Assembly (NCBI GenBank): GCA_022836915.1
Contig: CP094668.1
Coordinates: 1,178,001-1,242,000 of the forward strand
Reading direction: 5' to 3'
Length of the DNA: 64,000 bases
Source of the DNA: Paenibacillus sp. OVF10
GTDB taxonomy: Bacteria; Bacillota; Bacilli; Paenibacillales; Paenibacillaceae
The translations under genes and the position numbers were made by a program. The notes below the pieces were generated by a model. That model made no database searches, was not told the DNA's origin, and worked only from the letters and a program-made list of their open reading frames with translations. Below are positions 29,625 through 39,434 of this stretch, piece after piece (position 1 is the stretch's first letter; each line of letters opens with the position of its first letter).

Positions 29625-29892
29625 TAACGAGCGGGAGAGACCTGGGTTAGCCGAGCACAATGGCTAGTATTCAGGCACCGAAGGAGCAAGCTGCTGCGCA
29701 CCCGGCGCAGTGGTTAATCTCTCAGGTAAATGTACCATCGTTGGACGCAACTCTGGAGAGTGCGCGAACTGCGCCACCCAAGGGGTATATGATCAGTGGG
29801 ACCGGTGAACTTGTCTGTAATCGCAGGCAATGCACCTTGTCGTGAGACACTGCTGATCGTGAAACTCTCAGGTATCGAGGACAGAGAGAGGG
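29625..29892 (+). promoter_or_regulatory. Tandem glycine riboswitch
   Basis: Two consecutive aptamers. The first starts GCGGGAGAGACC (29631) and contains GGCACCGAAGGAGCAAG, then AATCTCTCAGGTAAA; the linker continues into CTCTGGAGAG. The second contains GCAATGCACC and ends GAAACTCTCAGGTATCGAGG-ACAGAGAG. These are the conserved GAGAG/CTCTCAGG elements of glycine aptamers. The last stem overlaps the 5' arm of the terminator at 29877-29918, so glycine binding can switch transcription of sdaAB-sdaAA, most likely on. Confidence 0.9.
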
Positions 29893-29918
29893 CCTGAGGC
29901 CTTCTTCTGTCCTTTTTT
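29877..29918 (+). terminator. Terminator in the glycine riboswitch expression platform
   Basis: AGGACAGA...GGCC-TGA-GGCC...TCTGTCCT followed by T-run; the 5' arm is shared with the closing stem of the second aptamer. Confidence 0.88.
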
Positions 29919-29998
29919 GATGTCATCATTCAGTAAATAAGGAACAATATGGATTAGATTCTGGATGGAAATGACGAATACAATTGGAGGGTTATAAA

Positions 29999-30688
29999 GT
30001 GCGATTTAAAGATGTTTTCTCAATTATTGGTCCGTCCATGACAGGGCCTTCAAGTTCACATACAGCTGGAGCGGCAAGGTTAGGGAGAATTGCTCGTCAG
30101 TGGCTTGGATGTACGCCAGAACGTGCCCGGCTGACGTTATATGGTTCATTCGCTGACACGTATCAGGGGCACGGAACAGATCTGGCACTGATCGGCGGTC
30201 TTTTGGACTATGTCACAGACGATCCACGTATCCCGGATGCAGAGCAATACGCAGAGGAAGCAGGCATGGAGGTTGAGTTTTATACAAGTGGCCTGCCTGC
30301 TCCTCATCCAAATACGGTCAAAATTGAGTTATGGCATGGAGAACGTGCCTGCTCCTTAATCGGTGCATCCATTGGTGGTGGCAGTGTATCGGTGCATGCG
30401 ATGAATGATTTTCGTGTTCAGATTAGTGGTGAGTTTCCAACACTTGTTCTGCGACATGTGGACAAAGCAGGGGTGCTTGCATCTGTAACGTCCACGATCA
30501 GTTCATCCGGGGTTAACATCGGGTATATGCAGGTGGACCGGAAAGCCCGTGATGGCGAAGCGCTTACCGCGATGGAAATGGATGGTGTGCCTAATCCCGA
30601 TATGCTCAGGCGTCTAAGGGAGCTGGACCATGTGCTGGACATTCGTGTTATCGATTTGAAGAGAGGAGTTGATTCGGATGCGGTTTAA
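29999..30688 (+). CDS. sdaAB: L-serine dehydratase, beta subunit
   Basis: 229 residues; small subunit of the [4Fe-4S] L-serine ammonia-lyase that turns serine into pyruvate and ammonia. N-terminal FKDVFSIIGPSMTGPSSSHT (20 residues, ~3-22) is the family signature; a C-terminal ACT domain (about residues 150-220: VLRHVDKAGVLASVT) probably binds the amino acid. Start GTG 29999 has GGAGG seven bases upstream. It overlaps sdaAA by 11 bp and is under the glycine riboswitch. Confidence 0.94.
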   Translation: MRFKDVFSIIGPSMTGPSSSHTAGAARLGRIARQWLGCTPERARLTLYGSFADTYQGHGTDLALIGGLLDYVTDDPRIPDAEQYAEEAGMEVEFYTSGLPAPHPNTVKIELWHGERACSLIGASIGGGSVSVHAMNDFRVQISGEFPTLVLRHVDKAGVLASVTSTISSSGVNIGYMQVDRKARDGEALTAMEMDGVPNPDMLRRLRELDHVLDIRVIDLKRGVDSDAV

Positions 30689-31655
30689 ACATTTGCACGA
30701 ACTGAATACGATCTGTACAGCAGAATCCAAAACCATTGCTCAGCTGATGATCGAGGAGCAGGTTCAGGAGACCAATACACCGGAAGCGGATGTTGTGAAA
30801 CAGATGTCTGAATATTATCAGGTGATGAAGGAAGCGGTACGCAAAGGGTTAACGGAAGATACGACATCACGCAGTGGGTTAACGGGTGGAGACGGTAAAA
30901 AAATGGCCGAGTACATTCGCAAGGGTGAGACTTGCTCAGGAGATGCTTCCGCACTTGCCATGGCGTATGCCCTGTGTGTATCTGAAGTGAATGCCTCCAT
31001 GGGTCGGATCGTGGCAACACCAACAGCCGGTTCCTGCGGCATCATCCCCGGTGTTTTTATTAGCTCACAGGAGCGTTTTGGCTGGACGGACGAACATTTG
31101 GTGAACGGGTTGTTCTGTGCGGGAGCGATTGGTTATGTTATTGCCAACAATTCATTTATCTCCGGGGCCGAGGGTGGCTGTCAGGCGGAAGTGGGTTCCG
31201 CGATCGGCATGGCTGCGGGTGCCATGGTTGAACTGCGTGGAGGTACACCGGAACAGGTCGTTCATGCCGTTGGTTTGGCGTTAAAAAATACACTGGGCCT
31301 TATCTGCGATCCGGTCGCAGGCCTTGTTGAAATCCCGTGCATCGTCCGTAATGGACTGGGTGCGGTTACGGCGCTGGCTGCGGCTGACATGGCCCTGGCC
31401 GGAGTGCGTAGTGCCATTCCGTCAGACGAAGTCATCGACGTCATGCTGGAAGTAGGCAGTGCGATGCCGAGCCGCCATCGGGAGACAGCCCAGGGCGGAC
31501 TGGCCCAGACACCAACCGGCCGCAAAATGATGCAAAAGCTGGCTAAACCAAAGGCAAAGCGTGCCGAGCCTGAGCAGGAGTCGAAGCCAGCGGATTCTGA
31601 CACAACTACAAGTGGGGTGGACAATGCTCAAGTGGACAAGGATACTCAGGTTTAA
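30678..31655 (+). CDS. sdaAA: L-serine dehydratase, alpha subunit
   Basis: 325 residues; catalytic subunit holding the Fe-S cluster. Conserved pieces are SGLTGGDGKKM, GRIVATPTAGSCGIIPG (about residues 111-127), GAEGGCQAEVGSA and ICDPVAGLVEIPC; the Cys residues in AGSCG, GGCQ and LICDP are the usual cluster ligands. ATG 30678 was preferred over TTG 30669 because GAGAGGAG is at the right distance. The C-terminal 35 residues (Lys/Glu/Ser/Thr-rich) are a variable tail. Confidence 0.95.
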   Translation: MRFKHLHELNTICTAESKTIAQLMIEEQVQETNTPEADVVKQMSEYYQVMKEAVRKGLTEDTTSRSGLTGGDGKKMAEYIRKGETCSGDASALAMAYALCVSEVNASMGRIVATPTAGSCGIIPGVFISSQERFGWTDEHLVNGLFCAGAIGYVIANNSFISGAEGGCQAEVGSAIGMAAGAMVELRGGTPEQVVHAVGLALKNTLGLICDPVAGLVEIPCIVRNGLGAVTALAAADMALAGVRSAIPSDEVIDVMLEVGSAMPSRHRETAQGGLAQTPTGRKMMQKLAKPKAKRAEPEQESKPADSDTTTSGVDNAQVDKDTQV

Positions 31656-31723
31656 GCTGAACCGGGACCACCGATATATAAATCAGTGACATTATTATGT
31701 ATAACGGCGAATACAAAAATACA

Positions 31724-31773
31724 AAAACAAGCGTCCGCGAACCCGAATCCGGGTTATGCAGGACGCTTGTTTT
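31724..31773. terminator. Bidirectional terminator sdaAA / GH13
   Basis: AAAACAAGCGTCC and GGACGCTTGTTTT form a perfect 13-bp stem with a nested ACCCG/CGGGT hairpin; A-run and T-run serve both strands. Confidence 0.9.
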
Positions 31774-31831
31774 ATGCTGCCAGATGAAGCGAAGTTAGGA
31801 TACTTATATCAGATGAATGTGTATTATGACT

Positions 31832-33591
31832 CTAGTTCTGGCTCACAGCCGTACTCAGTACGGCATATCCATACGCAGGCAGTTCAATGGCGAGTACGCC
31901 ATCTTCCTTGGCGGTACGATGGTTTCCGCCGAATAACTCGGTCCATTCTTCGTCACCGGCCTCCAGCTCGACAATAGCCGTCTCTTCTGATCGATTGAAC
32001 AGAACCAGAATGCGTTCCTCCTCATTTTGCCGCTCAAATACCAGTTGGCTGCCATCGGGACGAGCCTGCAGGAAACGAACGGTGCCTTCTGCACGCAGGG
32101 CAGGATGAGCATGACGCAGGGAGATTAGTTTCTGATAAAAGTCGAGCAGCTCCCGGTCCTGCTTCGCTTCGTCCCATTCCATGCATTTACGGCAGCCCGG
32201 ATCATGTTCGCCGTCCATGCCAATCTCGTCTCCGTAATAGATGCACGGAGCACCCATGTAACTGAACTGGAATAACGCAGCCAGCTTCATCTTGCGTTGG
32301 TCGCCTTCACACAACGTGAGCAGCCGTGGGGTATCGTGGCTGTCCAGCAAGTTGAACGCCACTTCGCTGGCCTGAAGCGGATAACGGGATAACTGTCGTC
32401 CGATGGAGTTCGCGAACTGTTCTGCGTGCATTGTATTTTTCACAAAGAAAGCATTTACGGCATCGGTAAACGGATAGTTCATGGACGCATCGAACTGGTC
32501 GCCTTGCAGCCAGGCAGAGGACTCATTCCATACTTCGCCCAGAATATAGGCATCCGGATTAGCCGCTTTGACTACACGGCGGAAATCACGCCAGAATGCA
32601 TCATCCACTTCGTCTGCCACATCCAGCCGCCATCCGTCCGCACCCACTTCCTTGATCCAGTACTCGGCAACCTCCAGCAGATAGGCCTTAACCTCGGCAT
32701 TCTCCGTATTCAGCTTTGGCATATGCGCTTCGAATCCGAAGGTCTCATACGTAGGAATGCCGTCCTTCACGTCCAGCGGGTATTCATGTACATGGAACCA
32801 GTCCTTATATTTGGATTGTTCTCCGTTCTTCTGCACATCCACAAACGGCGCAAATGTCTTCCCGGAATGGTTAAACACAGCATCCAGAAGTACACGAATT
32901 CCACGTGCATGGCATAGCTCGACCAGTCGTTTCACGGTATCTTCGTCACCAAAGTGCCGGTCTACCCGCAGGTAGTCCTCAGTATCGTATTTGTGATTGG
33001 TGGTGGCTTCGAAGATGGGTGTGAAGTAGATCGCATTAATGCCAAGATCGCTGATGTAATCCAGATGGTCGATCACGCCCTGAAGGTCACCGCCGAAGAA
33101 ATTGAAAGGTGTTGGCTCGCCACCCCACGGCTCTACCTTTTCCGGACTAATATCCGGGTTGCCGTTGGCGAATCGTTCGGGAAAAATCTGATAGAACACC
33201 GCATCCTTAACCCATGCAGGGGTGTGAATACAGCTCCGGCATGAATATAAGGGAACTGGAACATACGACCCGGATCGTCCGGCTCTTCTTCCTGGAAGTC
33301 CGTCTCGGTCATCCAGATCTGTTCTTCGCCGCTTTTGAGCAGAAAAGAGTATTTGAGTCGGTGGTAGGGAGGTTTCACTTCACCCTCGTAGTAATCGAAC
33401 ATGGAGTCAGAGGTGAACTTGGTTAGGGGAACCAGCGCTTTGGTTGCATCCCACGCATATTTATCCCCGGTCAGGGCATGTACCTCGGTCAGATCATTCT
33501 TTTTGGCACGCAAACGCAGATGGATTGTATCTTGGTCATAGGCATAGGCCCAGTTTCGTTTCGGTTGATGATAGATGGCTTCCAGCAGCAT
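31832..33591 (-). CDS. GH13 alpha-glycosidase, neopullulanase / cyclomaltodextrinase type (frame broken by one missing base)
   Basis: Cytoplasmic (no signal peptide) enzyme that cleaves maltodextrins, cyclodextrins or pullulan. An N-terminal CBM34-like domain (residues 1-130) is followed by the TIM barrel: [21 protein letters not shown] (region I), WRLDVADEV (region II, nucleophile Asp), LGEVWNES (acid Glu) and LLDSHDTPR (region IV). The N-terminal part is in another frame; one more G in the + strand run at 33219-33222 restores [14 protein letters not shown] and a 586-residue enzyme, the normal size. The ATG at 33591 follows GGGAGG on the - strand. Confidence 0.93.
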
Positions 33592-33819
33592 AATGAATTT
33601 CCTCCCGTCAGGTGTGGATATAGTATGTACTTGGTAGACTTGATTAATATGACATTCCCCACGTTAATGAATACGCTATAATTAGAATGTGTGGTAACGT
33701 AAAGGACTTTAACATTGTTTCAACAAGACATGAATCCATATGTTATAGACATCTTTTACCATGATGATGCTCAGATATATCATTAACCCAATGGGGGCAG
33801 AAAGGAAACGAATATTCGG

Positions 33820-34502
33820 ATGAAAACCAAACTGTTATATATTGAAGATGATACGGAAATTGCGACTTGGGTCAGAGCCGATCTGGAGGAGCGCGGTTAT
33901 GAGGTGGTATGGCTCGGCAGTGGTGAAGGTGCAGCGGAGGCTGCTGTCGGTTGCTCACTCATTATTCTGGATGTCATGCTGCCTGGGCTGGATGGATTTA
34001 CGGTGGGACAGCGACTGAAAAAGAACATCCCGCCGTGCCCATTGTCATGCTCTCGGCCAGAACGTCCATTGACGACAAGTTGCACGGTCTTGATTTTGCC
34101 GATGACTATGTGACCAAACCATTTCACCCCGATGAACTGGCTGCCCGGATTGAAGTACAACTGCGTAAGGCAGGAACGGCGGTATCCACGGATGCTGCCC
34201 TGAAGCTGGATCATCTCTCCATCTATGAGAAGGACAACCGGATCGTCAATGAGGAGACGGGAGATGAGATTATTTTATCGGGAAAACAGTTCCACATCTT
34301 CGCCTACCTGCTACGACATATGGGCATGATTCGAACCAAAGAGCAGATCTATGAAGCCGTCTGGAACGAGCCCTATCTGGATGGGGACAAGACTTTAATG
34401 GTACATATTCGGCATCTACGCGAAAAGCTGGAGCTTGATCCGGCCAATCCTGTAGTTATTCAGACGGTCCGTGGTGTGGGATATCGTGTGAAGAAGCCAT
34501 GA
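33820..34502 (+). CDS. OmpR/PhoB-type response regulator (frame broken by one missing A)
   Basis: 227 residues after correction. Receiver: acidic pair EDD (residues 7-9), phosphorylated Asp in LIILDVMLPGLDGF (about 51), conserved Thr/Ser region MLSAR and Lys in YVTKPFHPDEL. C-terminal winged helix with GKQFHIFAYLLRHMG and HIRHLREKLE. The receiver breaks at the A-run 34018-34022; one more A gives RLKKEHPAVPIVMLSARTS. Start ATG with GAAAGGAAACG upstream. It overlaps the kinase by 4 bp and probably controls the ABC transporter genes 36129-38492. Confidence 0.92.
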
Positions 34503-36048
34503 TTCGGTGGTTCAGAGAACGGAAGATCATGAAGGGAGAACGAAGTATGGATCAAAAGCAATCCGGGCGGCGCAAGCTTCGCTTTGGGCGGTCCTTGATG
34601 TCCAGATACATCCTACTGATCTTGGCGGCTGTATTATTTGTGCCCGTTGTCCTTCCGATCATATCCGTTATATATATTGTCGTAGTGAATAACACGAATA
34701 CGAACCGCGACGCGCCTTACGGTGATGTTACCCGGATCAGTAACCTCTGGTCACGTGAAGCGAAGAACCTGGATGGTGCTTCGGATGAAGAGATTAAGGC
34801 CCGGTTGGAGCAATTACATGGCTCGTATCCCAAATCTTCCATGTATCGTGTGAATGTGAGCGGTGAGACCCTCTTTATTCTCGGTGGTGAAGATGTAACG
34901 CTTCTGAAATCCACGTCGCCGGATGGCAGAACAGACACGACATTGAGATGGTCACTGGATTCCGGGCAAACGACAGAGACTCATATTCCATCCTTATGGA
35001 ATGTAAACAATACGGTGCAATTCATGAAAGAAGCCTCCTTTCGCGATCCACTGACCGTAGTTGCATATATTGGCGGAGCTGAGCAGGACAAAGGACAGGG
35101 ATTCATGATCATTGAAGTGCCGCGGTCACTTCTGCAAATGAATCAGAGTAACTGGCCGATGGAACTCTTGTATCTTGGTATCGTAATGACCCTCATCTTT
35201 CTGATCTTCATCATTATGTCGATTCTCTTCTTCGCACGCATTCGCAAACGACTTATTCGTTTGCAGACGGCCATGATGACCACCGGCAAGGAAGGCCTCC
35301 CGCTTCCGGTAGATATCCGCCGGTCAGACGAGATTGGTCAACTGGAAGAATCCTTCAATCAGATGGTGCATCAACTGTCCGACAGCCGCCACCGTGAACG
35401 CGAGGAAGAACAATTGCGCAAACGTCTCATTGCGGGGCTTTCCCATGATCTGCGTACCCCGCTAACGGTGATTCGTGGACATATGCATGCTTTGCACAAG
35501 GAAGAGCTGAGCGAGCAAGGTGACCGTTCATTACATCGCATGGAAGCAAAGATGGAGGACCTTGGGGGCTCATTGACAACATGTTATCCTACAATTTGCT
35601 CACGAGTGGGAAGTATACACTGAAGCTGGAAGAGAAAGATATACTGCGGATCGTCAGGGAAACGGCGGCCGCCTGGTACCCGGTCTGGGAGAAAGAGCAA
35701 TTTGAGATTGATATTGACCTGCCAGAGGAACCGTTGATCTGGCATATGGATGAACAGGGCATGCGCCGTATTCTTGATAATTTGTTCCAAAACGTGATCC
35801 GTCATGCCGCCAGCGGGAAATATATTGGTATATCAACTCAGGAGATTCAGGGTGAGACGGCCGTCGTTATTCAGGATCGGGGTCCGGGAATGCAACCGAA
35901 TTCCGACACAAAAGGCACAGGTCTAGGCTTATCCATTGTAGACCTGTTGATTCGTGAGATGGGTCTGCGCAAGCGGGTAGACAGTTCCGATACGGGTGTC
36001 CAGACATATATCTACAGTGGTAAGGGAAGCAACAAACCGCTGAAATAA
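34499..36048 (+). CDS. Sensor histidine kinase (frame broken by one missing G)
   Basis: Membrane sensor partner of the preceding regulator. TM1 about residues 37-60, an extracytoplasmic domain of ~160 residues, TM2 about 225-247, HAMP, dimerisation/phospho-acceptor LSHDLRTPLTVIRGH, then N box (LDNLFQNVIRHA), G1 (DRGPGM) and G2 (GTGLGLSIV). One more G in the run at 35564-35568 restores EDLGGLIDNMLSYN. ATG 34499 overlaps the regulator stop (ATGA; 516 residues), but ATG 34547 (500 residues) has the better ribosome binding site AAGGGAGA. The large outside domain suggests direct sensing, perhaps of a peptide antibiotic. Confidence 0.9.
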
Positions 36049-36128
36049 CTTTTTTAAACTAAACTTAAACTGGAGACTACCTTGGCTTTAACCTTGGAAG
36101 GTTACGATAGTTCCGAGGTGATCATACA

Positions 36129-37043
36129 GTGAGTGAAAATATTATTCAAACGGCGAATTTATGGAAAACATACCGGGACCGTGCAGCGGTCCGTGAACTT
36201 GATCTGCATATTAAAAAGGGAGATATCTACGGCTTCCTCGGTCCCAACGGTGCCGGCAAAACAACAACGATTCGCATGCTTCTCGGCTTGATTAAACCAA
36301 CCAAAGGTGTGATCCGTATCTTCGACAAGGATATCCGCAAGGATCGCATGGATATTTTGCGGCGTGTGGGTTCCTTGGTCGAATACCCGTCCTATTACGG
36401 ACATCTGAACGCAGTAGAGAATCTGGAAACTTTGCGCCGCATCATCAATGTACCAAAATCAAGAATTGCTGAAGTGCTGTCCATTGTAGATCTGACCAAG
36501 GATGCCAAACGTTCAGTGAAGGGATATTCCCTTGGGATGAAGCAACGTCTGGGTATTGCCAGCGCTTTGCTGGGTGAACCGGAATTGCTGATTCTGGACG
36601 AACCAACGAATGGTCTTGATCCTGCCGGTATTCAGGAGATTCGGGAACTGATCAAACGCATGCCTCTGGAACATGGCATTACCGTTCTGGTTTCCAGCCA
36701 CTTGCTGAGTGAAGTCGAACAGATGGCAAGTCGCGTTGGTATTATCCGTGAAGGCAAGATGGTGCTTCAGGATACCATCGCAAGTCTGCATAGTCAGACG
36801 GGTAGCTCTATCCGGTTAACGGTTTCCGAGCCGGAAGAGGCTATGAAGCTGGCGAGAGAACAGGGACAATTTGGTCAGCAACAAGGTTCTGCGTTAACGT
36901 TCCCTTATATGGATAACAGTTCAGTGGCACTGCTTGTGCGCCGATTAATTGAGCAGGATCATGATGTGTATCGTGTAGAGGAACAGCGTCAGTCGCTGGA
37001 AGATCTGTTCATGCGGGTCATTGGCGAGGGGGCTTCCATATGA
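36129..37043 (+). CDS. Lantibiotic-protection-type ABC transporter, ATPase
   Basis: 304 residues. Walker A GPNGAGKTTT (about residues 36-45), signature YSLGMKQRLGIASALL, Walker B LLILDEPTNGLDP and H-loop SSHLLSEVEQ. The domain order and length match the NukF/MutF/EpiF/SpaF group of ATPases for lantibiotic immunity or bacitracin-type export. Start GTG 36129 with GAGGTGATC upstream; 80 bp after the kinase gene, and overlapping the next gene by 4 bp. Confidence 0.9.
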   Translation: MSENIIQTANLWKTYRDRAAVRELDLHIKKGDIYGFLGPNGAGKTTTIRMLLGLIKPTKGVIRIFDKDIRKDRMDILRRVGSLVEYPSYYGHLNAVENLETLRRIINVPKSRIAEVLSIVDLTKDAKRSVKGYSLGMKQRLGIASALLGEPELLILDEPTNGLDPAGIQEIRELIKRMPLEHGITVLVSSHLLSEVEQMASRVGIIREGKMVLQDTIASLHSQTGSSIRLTVSEPEEAMKLAREQGQFGQQQGSALTFPYMDNSSVALLVRRLIEQDHDVYRVEEQRQSLEDLFMRVIGEGASI

Positions 37044-37756
37044 CCGGGCGTGCATTATCATCAGACTGGCTCAAGATTCGGGGGAAAGGGATCTGGTTTC
37101 TTGTCTTTCTGGCCCCTCTTGGATTAACAGCGATGCAGGCGCTTAATTTTGGCTTACGGCTGGACTATCTGAAAGAGCAGTATGCAGATAACCTGTGGGG
37201 CGGATTGCTGGGCAATGTGGTGGTCTTTGTGCCCTTGTCTCTGATGCTGGGAGCAACCATTCTTAGCTCCATGATCGCTAATGTTGAGCATGAACAGGGA
37301 TCATGGAAACAGCTGCTCGCGATGCCGATTCCCAGACCAGCCGTGTATTTAGCCAAGTTCCTGCTTGCTTGTGTGCTGCTGGTGATCTCCTGCCTGCTGT
37401 TAACCGCAGGAATTGTGGGTCTGGGTCTGATCCTCGGATTCCATGCCAGCGAAATACCTTGGACACATGCGATCAAGCTGGGGCTATTGCCTTTGGCTGG
37501 TGCACTTCCCGTGTTGTCACTGGAGTTGTGGCTCACGATGGTTAACAAGAATCAGGCACTTCCCGTCACCCTGGGCATCGTTCTCGCGATAACGGGCATG
37601 TTCGCACTCAGTATCTCACCGAACTTTCCACTCGCTTGGGCACAGATGGCCTGGAATGGACCCAATCCATATCTGTATGCAGGCATGGGGGCAGGTCTAG
37701 GGTTATTGATTCTGTTGCTGGGTATGGTGCACTTTAGCCGGAAGGATGTGGCCTGA
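37040..37756 (+). CDS. Lantibiotic immunity ABC transporter permease, MutE/EpiE type
   Basis: 238 residues with six hydrophobic segments. The N-terminal SSDWLKIRGKGIWFLVFLAP and the segment VEHEQGSWKQLLAMPIPRPAVYLAKF (given here as VEHEQGSWKQLL followed by AMPIPRP) are typical of this permease family. Forms the membrane part with the next gene. ATGA overlap with the ATPase gene. Confidence 0.85.
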   Translation: MTGRALSSDWLKIRGKGIWFLVFLAPLGLTAMQALNFGLRLDYLKEQYADNLWGGLLGNVVVFVPLSLMLGATILSSMIANVEHEQGSWKQLLAMPIPRPAVYLAKFLLACVLLVISCLLLTAGIVGLGLILGFHASEIPWTHAIKLGLLPLAGALPVLSLELWLTMVNKNQALPVTLGIVLAITGMFALSISPNFPLAWAQMAWNGPNPYLYAGMGAGLGLLILLLGMVHFSRKDVA

Positions 37757-37757
37757 C

Positions 37758-38492
37758 ATGAGCTTTGCGACAACTTACTTCCGAATTTTGTCCGCTGAAC
37801 GATTGAAAATGGGCAAGTCCCCCATATGGCTTCTGATTCTGCTGAGTCCACTCATTGCGCTGCTCATCGGACTGTTGTCTACTCCATCGGGAAATTGGCA
37901 GGTATTGATGAACACGATGGTTTTCCTGCACGGATTGTTATTATTACCGATGCTGACTGGCGTGTTTACGTCCTTTGTCTGCCGTTTTGAACATGCAGGT
38001 GGAGGGTGGAAGCAGATGCTGGTTTTACCGCTCACACGTTCAGGCGTATATGCAGGTAAACTGACGATTGTGCTCATGCTTCTGGCGGGTACACAAGTAT
38101 TATTGCTGATGTCCATTCTGCTGGCAGGCATGATTCACGGCATTACGATACCTGTACCTTGGGGATTCTTGGCGAGCAAACTGCTGCTTGGGTTGCTAGC
38201 TTGTGTACCCTTGGCTGCCCTGCAGATGTTCGTTTCATTGGCGTGGAGCAGCTTTGCCGCACCGCTCGCACTGAATTTTGCACTGACCATACCGAATATT
38301 CTCATTGTAAACTCGGCGACATATGGGCCGTATTATCCATGGGCACAACCGATGATTCTGATGACACCCGTGGACGGCGCAGGTTTCGGAGCCTACAACG
38401 TGCCACTGATGACGATGCTGGCGGTTGTTGGAGGCAGTGCTGTTATTTTTATTGGAATCGGCATGATGTATTTTGCGAAAAAAGAAATATGA
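37758..38492 (+). CDS. Lantibiotic immunity ABC transporter permease, MutG type
   Basis: 244 residues, six hydrophobic segments, distant paralogue of the preceding permease (FEHAGGGWKQMLVLPLTRSG aligns with VEHEQGSWKQLLAMPIPRPA). ATG 37758 starts one base after the previous stop. Last gene of the unit, followed by a terminator. No lantibiotic precursor, LanM or LanBC gene is nearby, so the system probably defends against foreign peptides rather than a self-made one. Confidence 0.85.
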   Translation: MSFATTYFRILSAERLKMGKSPIWLLILLSPLIALLIGLLSTPSGNWQVLMNTMVFLHGLLLLPMLTGVFTSFVCRFEHAGGGWKQMLVLPLTRSGVYAGKLTIVLMLLAGTQVLLLMSILLAGMIHGITIPVPWGFLASKLLLGLLACVPLAALQMFVSLAWSSFAAPLALNFALTIPNILIVNSATYGPYYPWAQPMILMTPVDGAGFGAYNVPLMTMLAVVGGSAVIFIGIGMMYFAKKEI

Positions 38493-38524
38493 ATAATCCG
38501 TTACACATTTGGTTATCGTAGATC

Positions 38525-38586
38525 AAAATCCTCTTTAAGCAAAACATGCAAAGCTCTATTGTATGTATGCTTCAGGAGGATTTTTT
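38525..38586 (+). terminator. Terminator of the ABC transporter unit
   Basis: AAAATCCTC pairs with GAGGATTTT around an inner GCA..ACAT/ATGT..GC stem; six T follow. Confidence 0.8.
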
Positions 38587-39147
38587 CTAATGTCTGACCC
38601 ACCCATCATGAATGGTCAACTCCCGAATGATTTTGGCTGGTGCCCCGGCTACAAGTGTATTTTCGGGTACATCTTTGGTCACCGTGCTTCCTGCTGCCAC
38701 AACTGCATTTCTGCCAATGGTCACTCCGGGCAAAATAAGCGCGCCTGTACCAATCCAGGCATTATCTTGAATCACAATCCGCTTGGCAGTCTGGCTCCCG
38801 TCATCCAGAGAGTCAATCCGGTGATAGGCACTGTCGAATATGCTAGTTCGAGGACCAATCATGACGTTATTGCCGATGGTCACTTCAACGTTAGCGGCAA
38901 TCCCGACTCCTGCATTAATCATGACGTCATCGCCAATCGTTAATCGCGCGCCTTTGACTACGGTTAACTGGGTTCCCCATGGTTTGCCTATAATGTTAAG
39001 CCGTTTTCCCACCTGCAAGTCACCCAATCTATTCAGATAAACCTTACCCCTGATTCGTGGCAGCAGGCCCATAGAGGGCTGGATTTTACCAAAGATGGCC
39101 AAGCCTCTTAGTTTACCGTAAGCAATTTTAACTCTGTTGGGCAGCAT
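38587..39147 (-). CDS. Hexapeptide-repeat acyltransferase (WbbJ/LbetaH type)
   Basis: 186 residues. A left-handed beta-helix is indicated by repeated [LIV]G-x4 units: IGDDVMINAGVGI, IGNNVMIGPRTSI, then IQDNAWIGTGALILPGVTIG and RNAVVAAGSTVTKDVP. The catalytic His is likely in SAYHRID (about residue 109). Such enzymes O- or N-acetylate sugars with acetyl-CoA, for capsule, spore coat or small molecules. On the - strand, GAGAGGACGGATG gives the ribosome binding site. It stands alone. Confidence 0.85.
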   Translation of the reverse strand: MLPNRVKIAYGKLRGLAIFGKIQPSMGLLPRIRGKVYLNRLGDLQVGKRLNIIGKPWGTQLTVVKGARLTIGDDVMINAGVGIAANVEVTIGNNVMIGPRTSIFDSAYHRIDSLDDGSQTAKRIVIQDNAWIGTGALILPGVTIGRNAVVAAGSTVTKDVPENTLVAGAPAKIIRELTIHDGWVRH

Positions 39148-39313
39148 GATTCATCCGTCCTCTCCGTAGTTGAAAATCGTTTTTTTAACGATTATAGCCT
39201 TTTTGATACAAATTGTATCGTTGATTTTATATCCAGGCATCGCAAGAGCAGATGATCTCTTTCCTTGAGAAGATTTTGCTTTAGGCGGGGGCAGGTTTAT
39301 CCTCTCAACTCCC

Positions 39314-39370
39314 TAACGAATCTAAGGAGTCTTATTCAAGGATTTGAAGTGATCTCAGAAATCTAAGAAA
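39314..39370. repeat. Half copy of the family 1 (TAACGAA) repeat
   Basis: TAACGAA at 39314-39320 and the degenerate TAAGAAA exactly 50 bp further at 39364-39370. GTCTTATT between them is shared with the copy at 53308. The inverted right arm was not found here. It sits in a 290-bp stretch (39148-39434) without genes. Confidence 0.6.
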
Positions 39371-39434
39371 CCTGAGACATGTTATATCCAATGAAACGAC
39401 CGTTTGCAGCGTTTATGACAGGAGATTATGGGGA

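Noticed and set aside
29478-29660. 60-codon frame on the - strand before the glycine riboswitch
   Set aside because: It runs into the riboswitch and has no homology or ribosome binding site.
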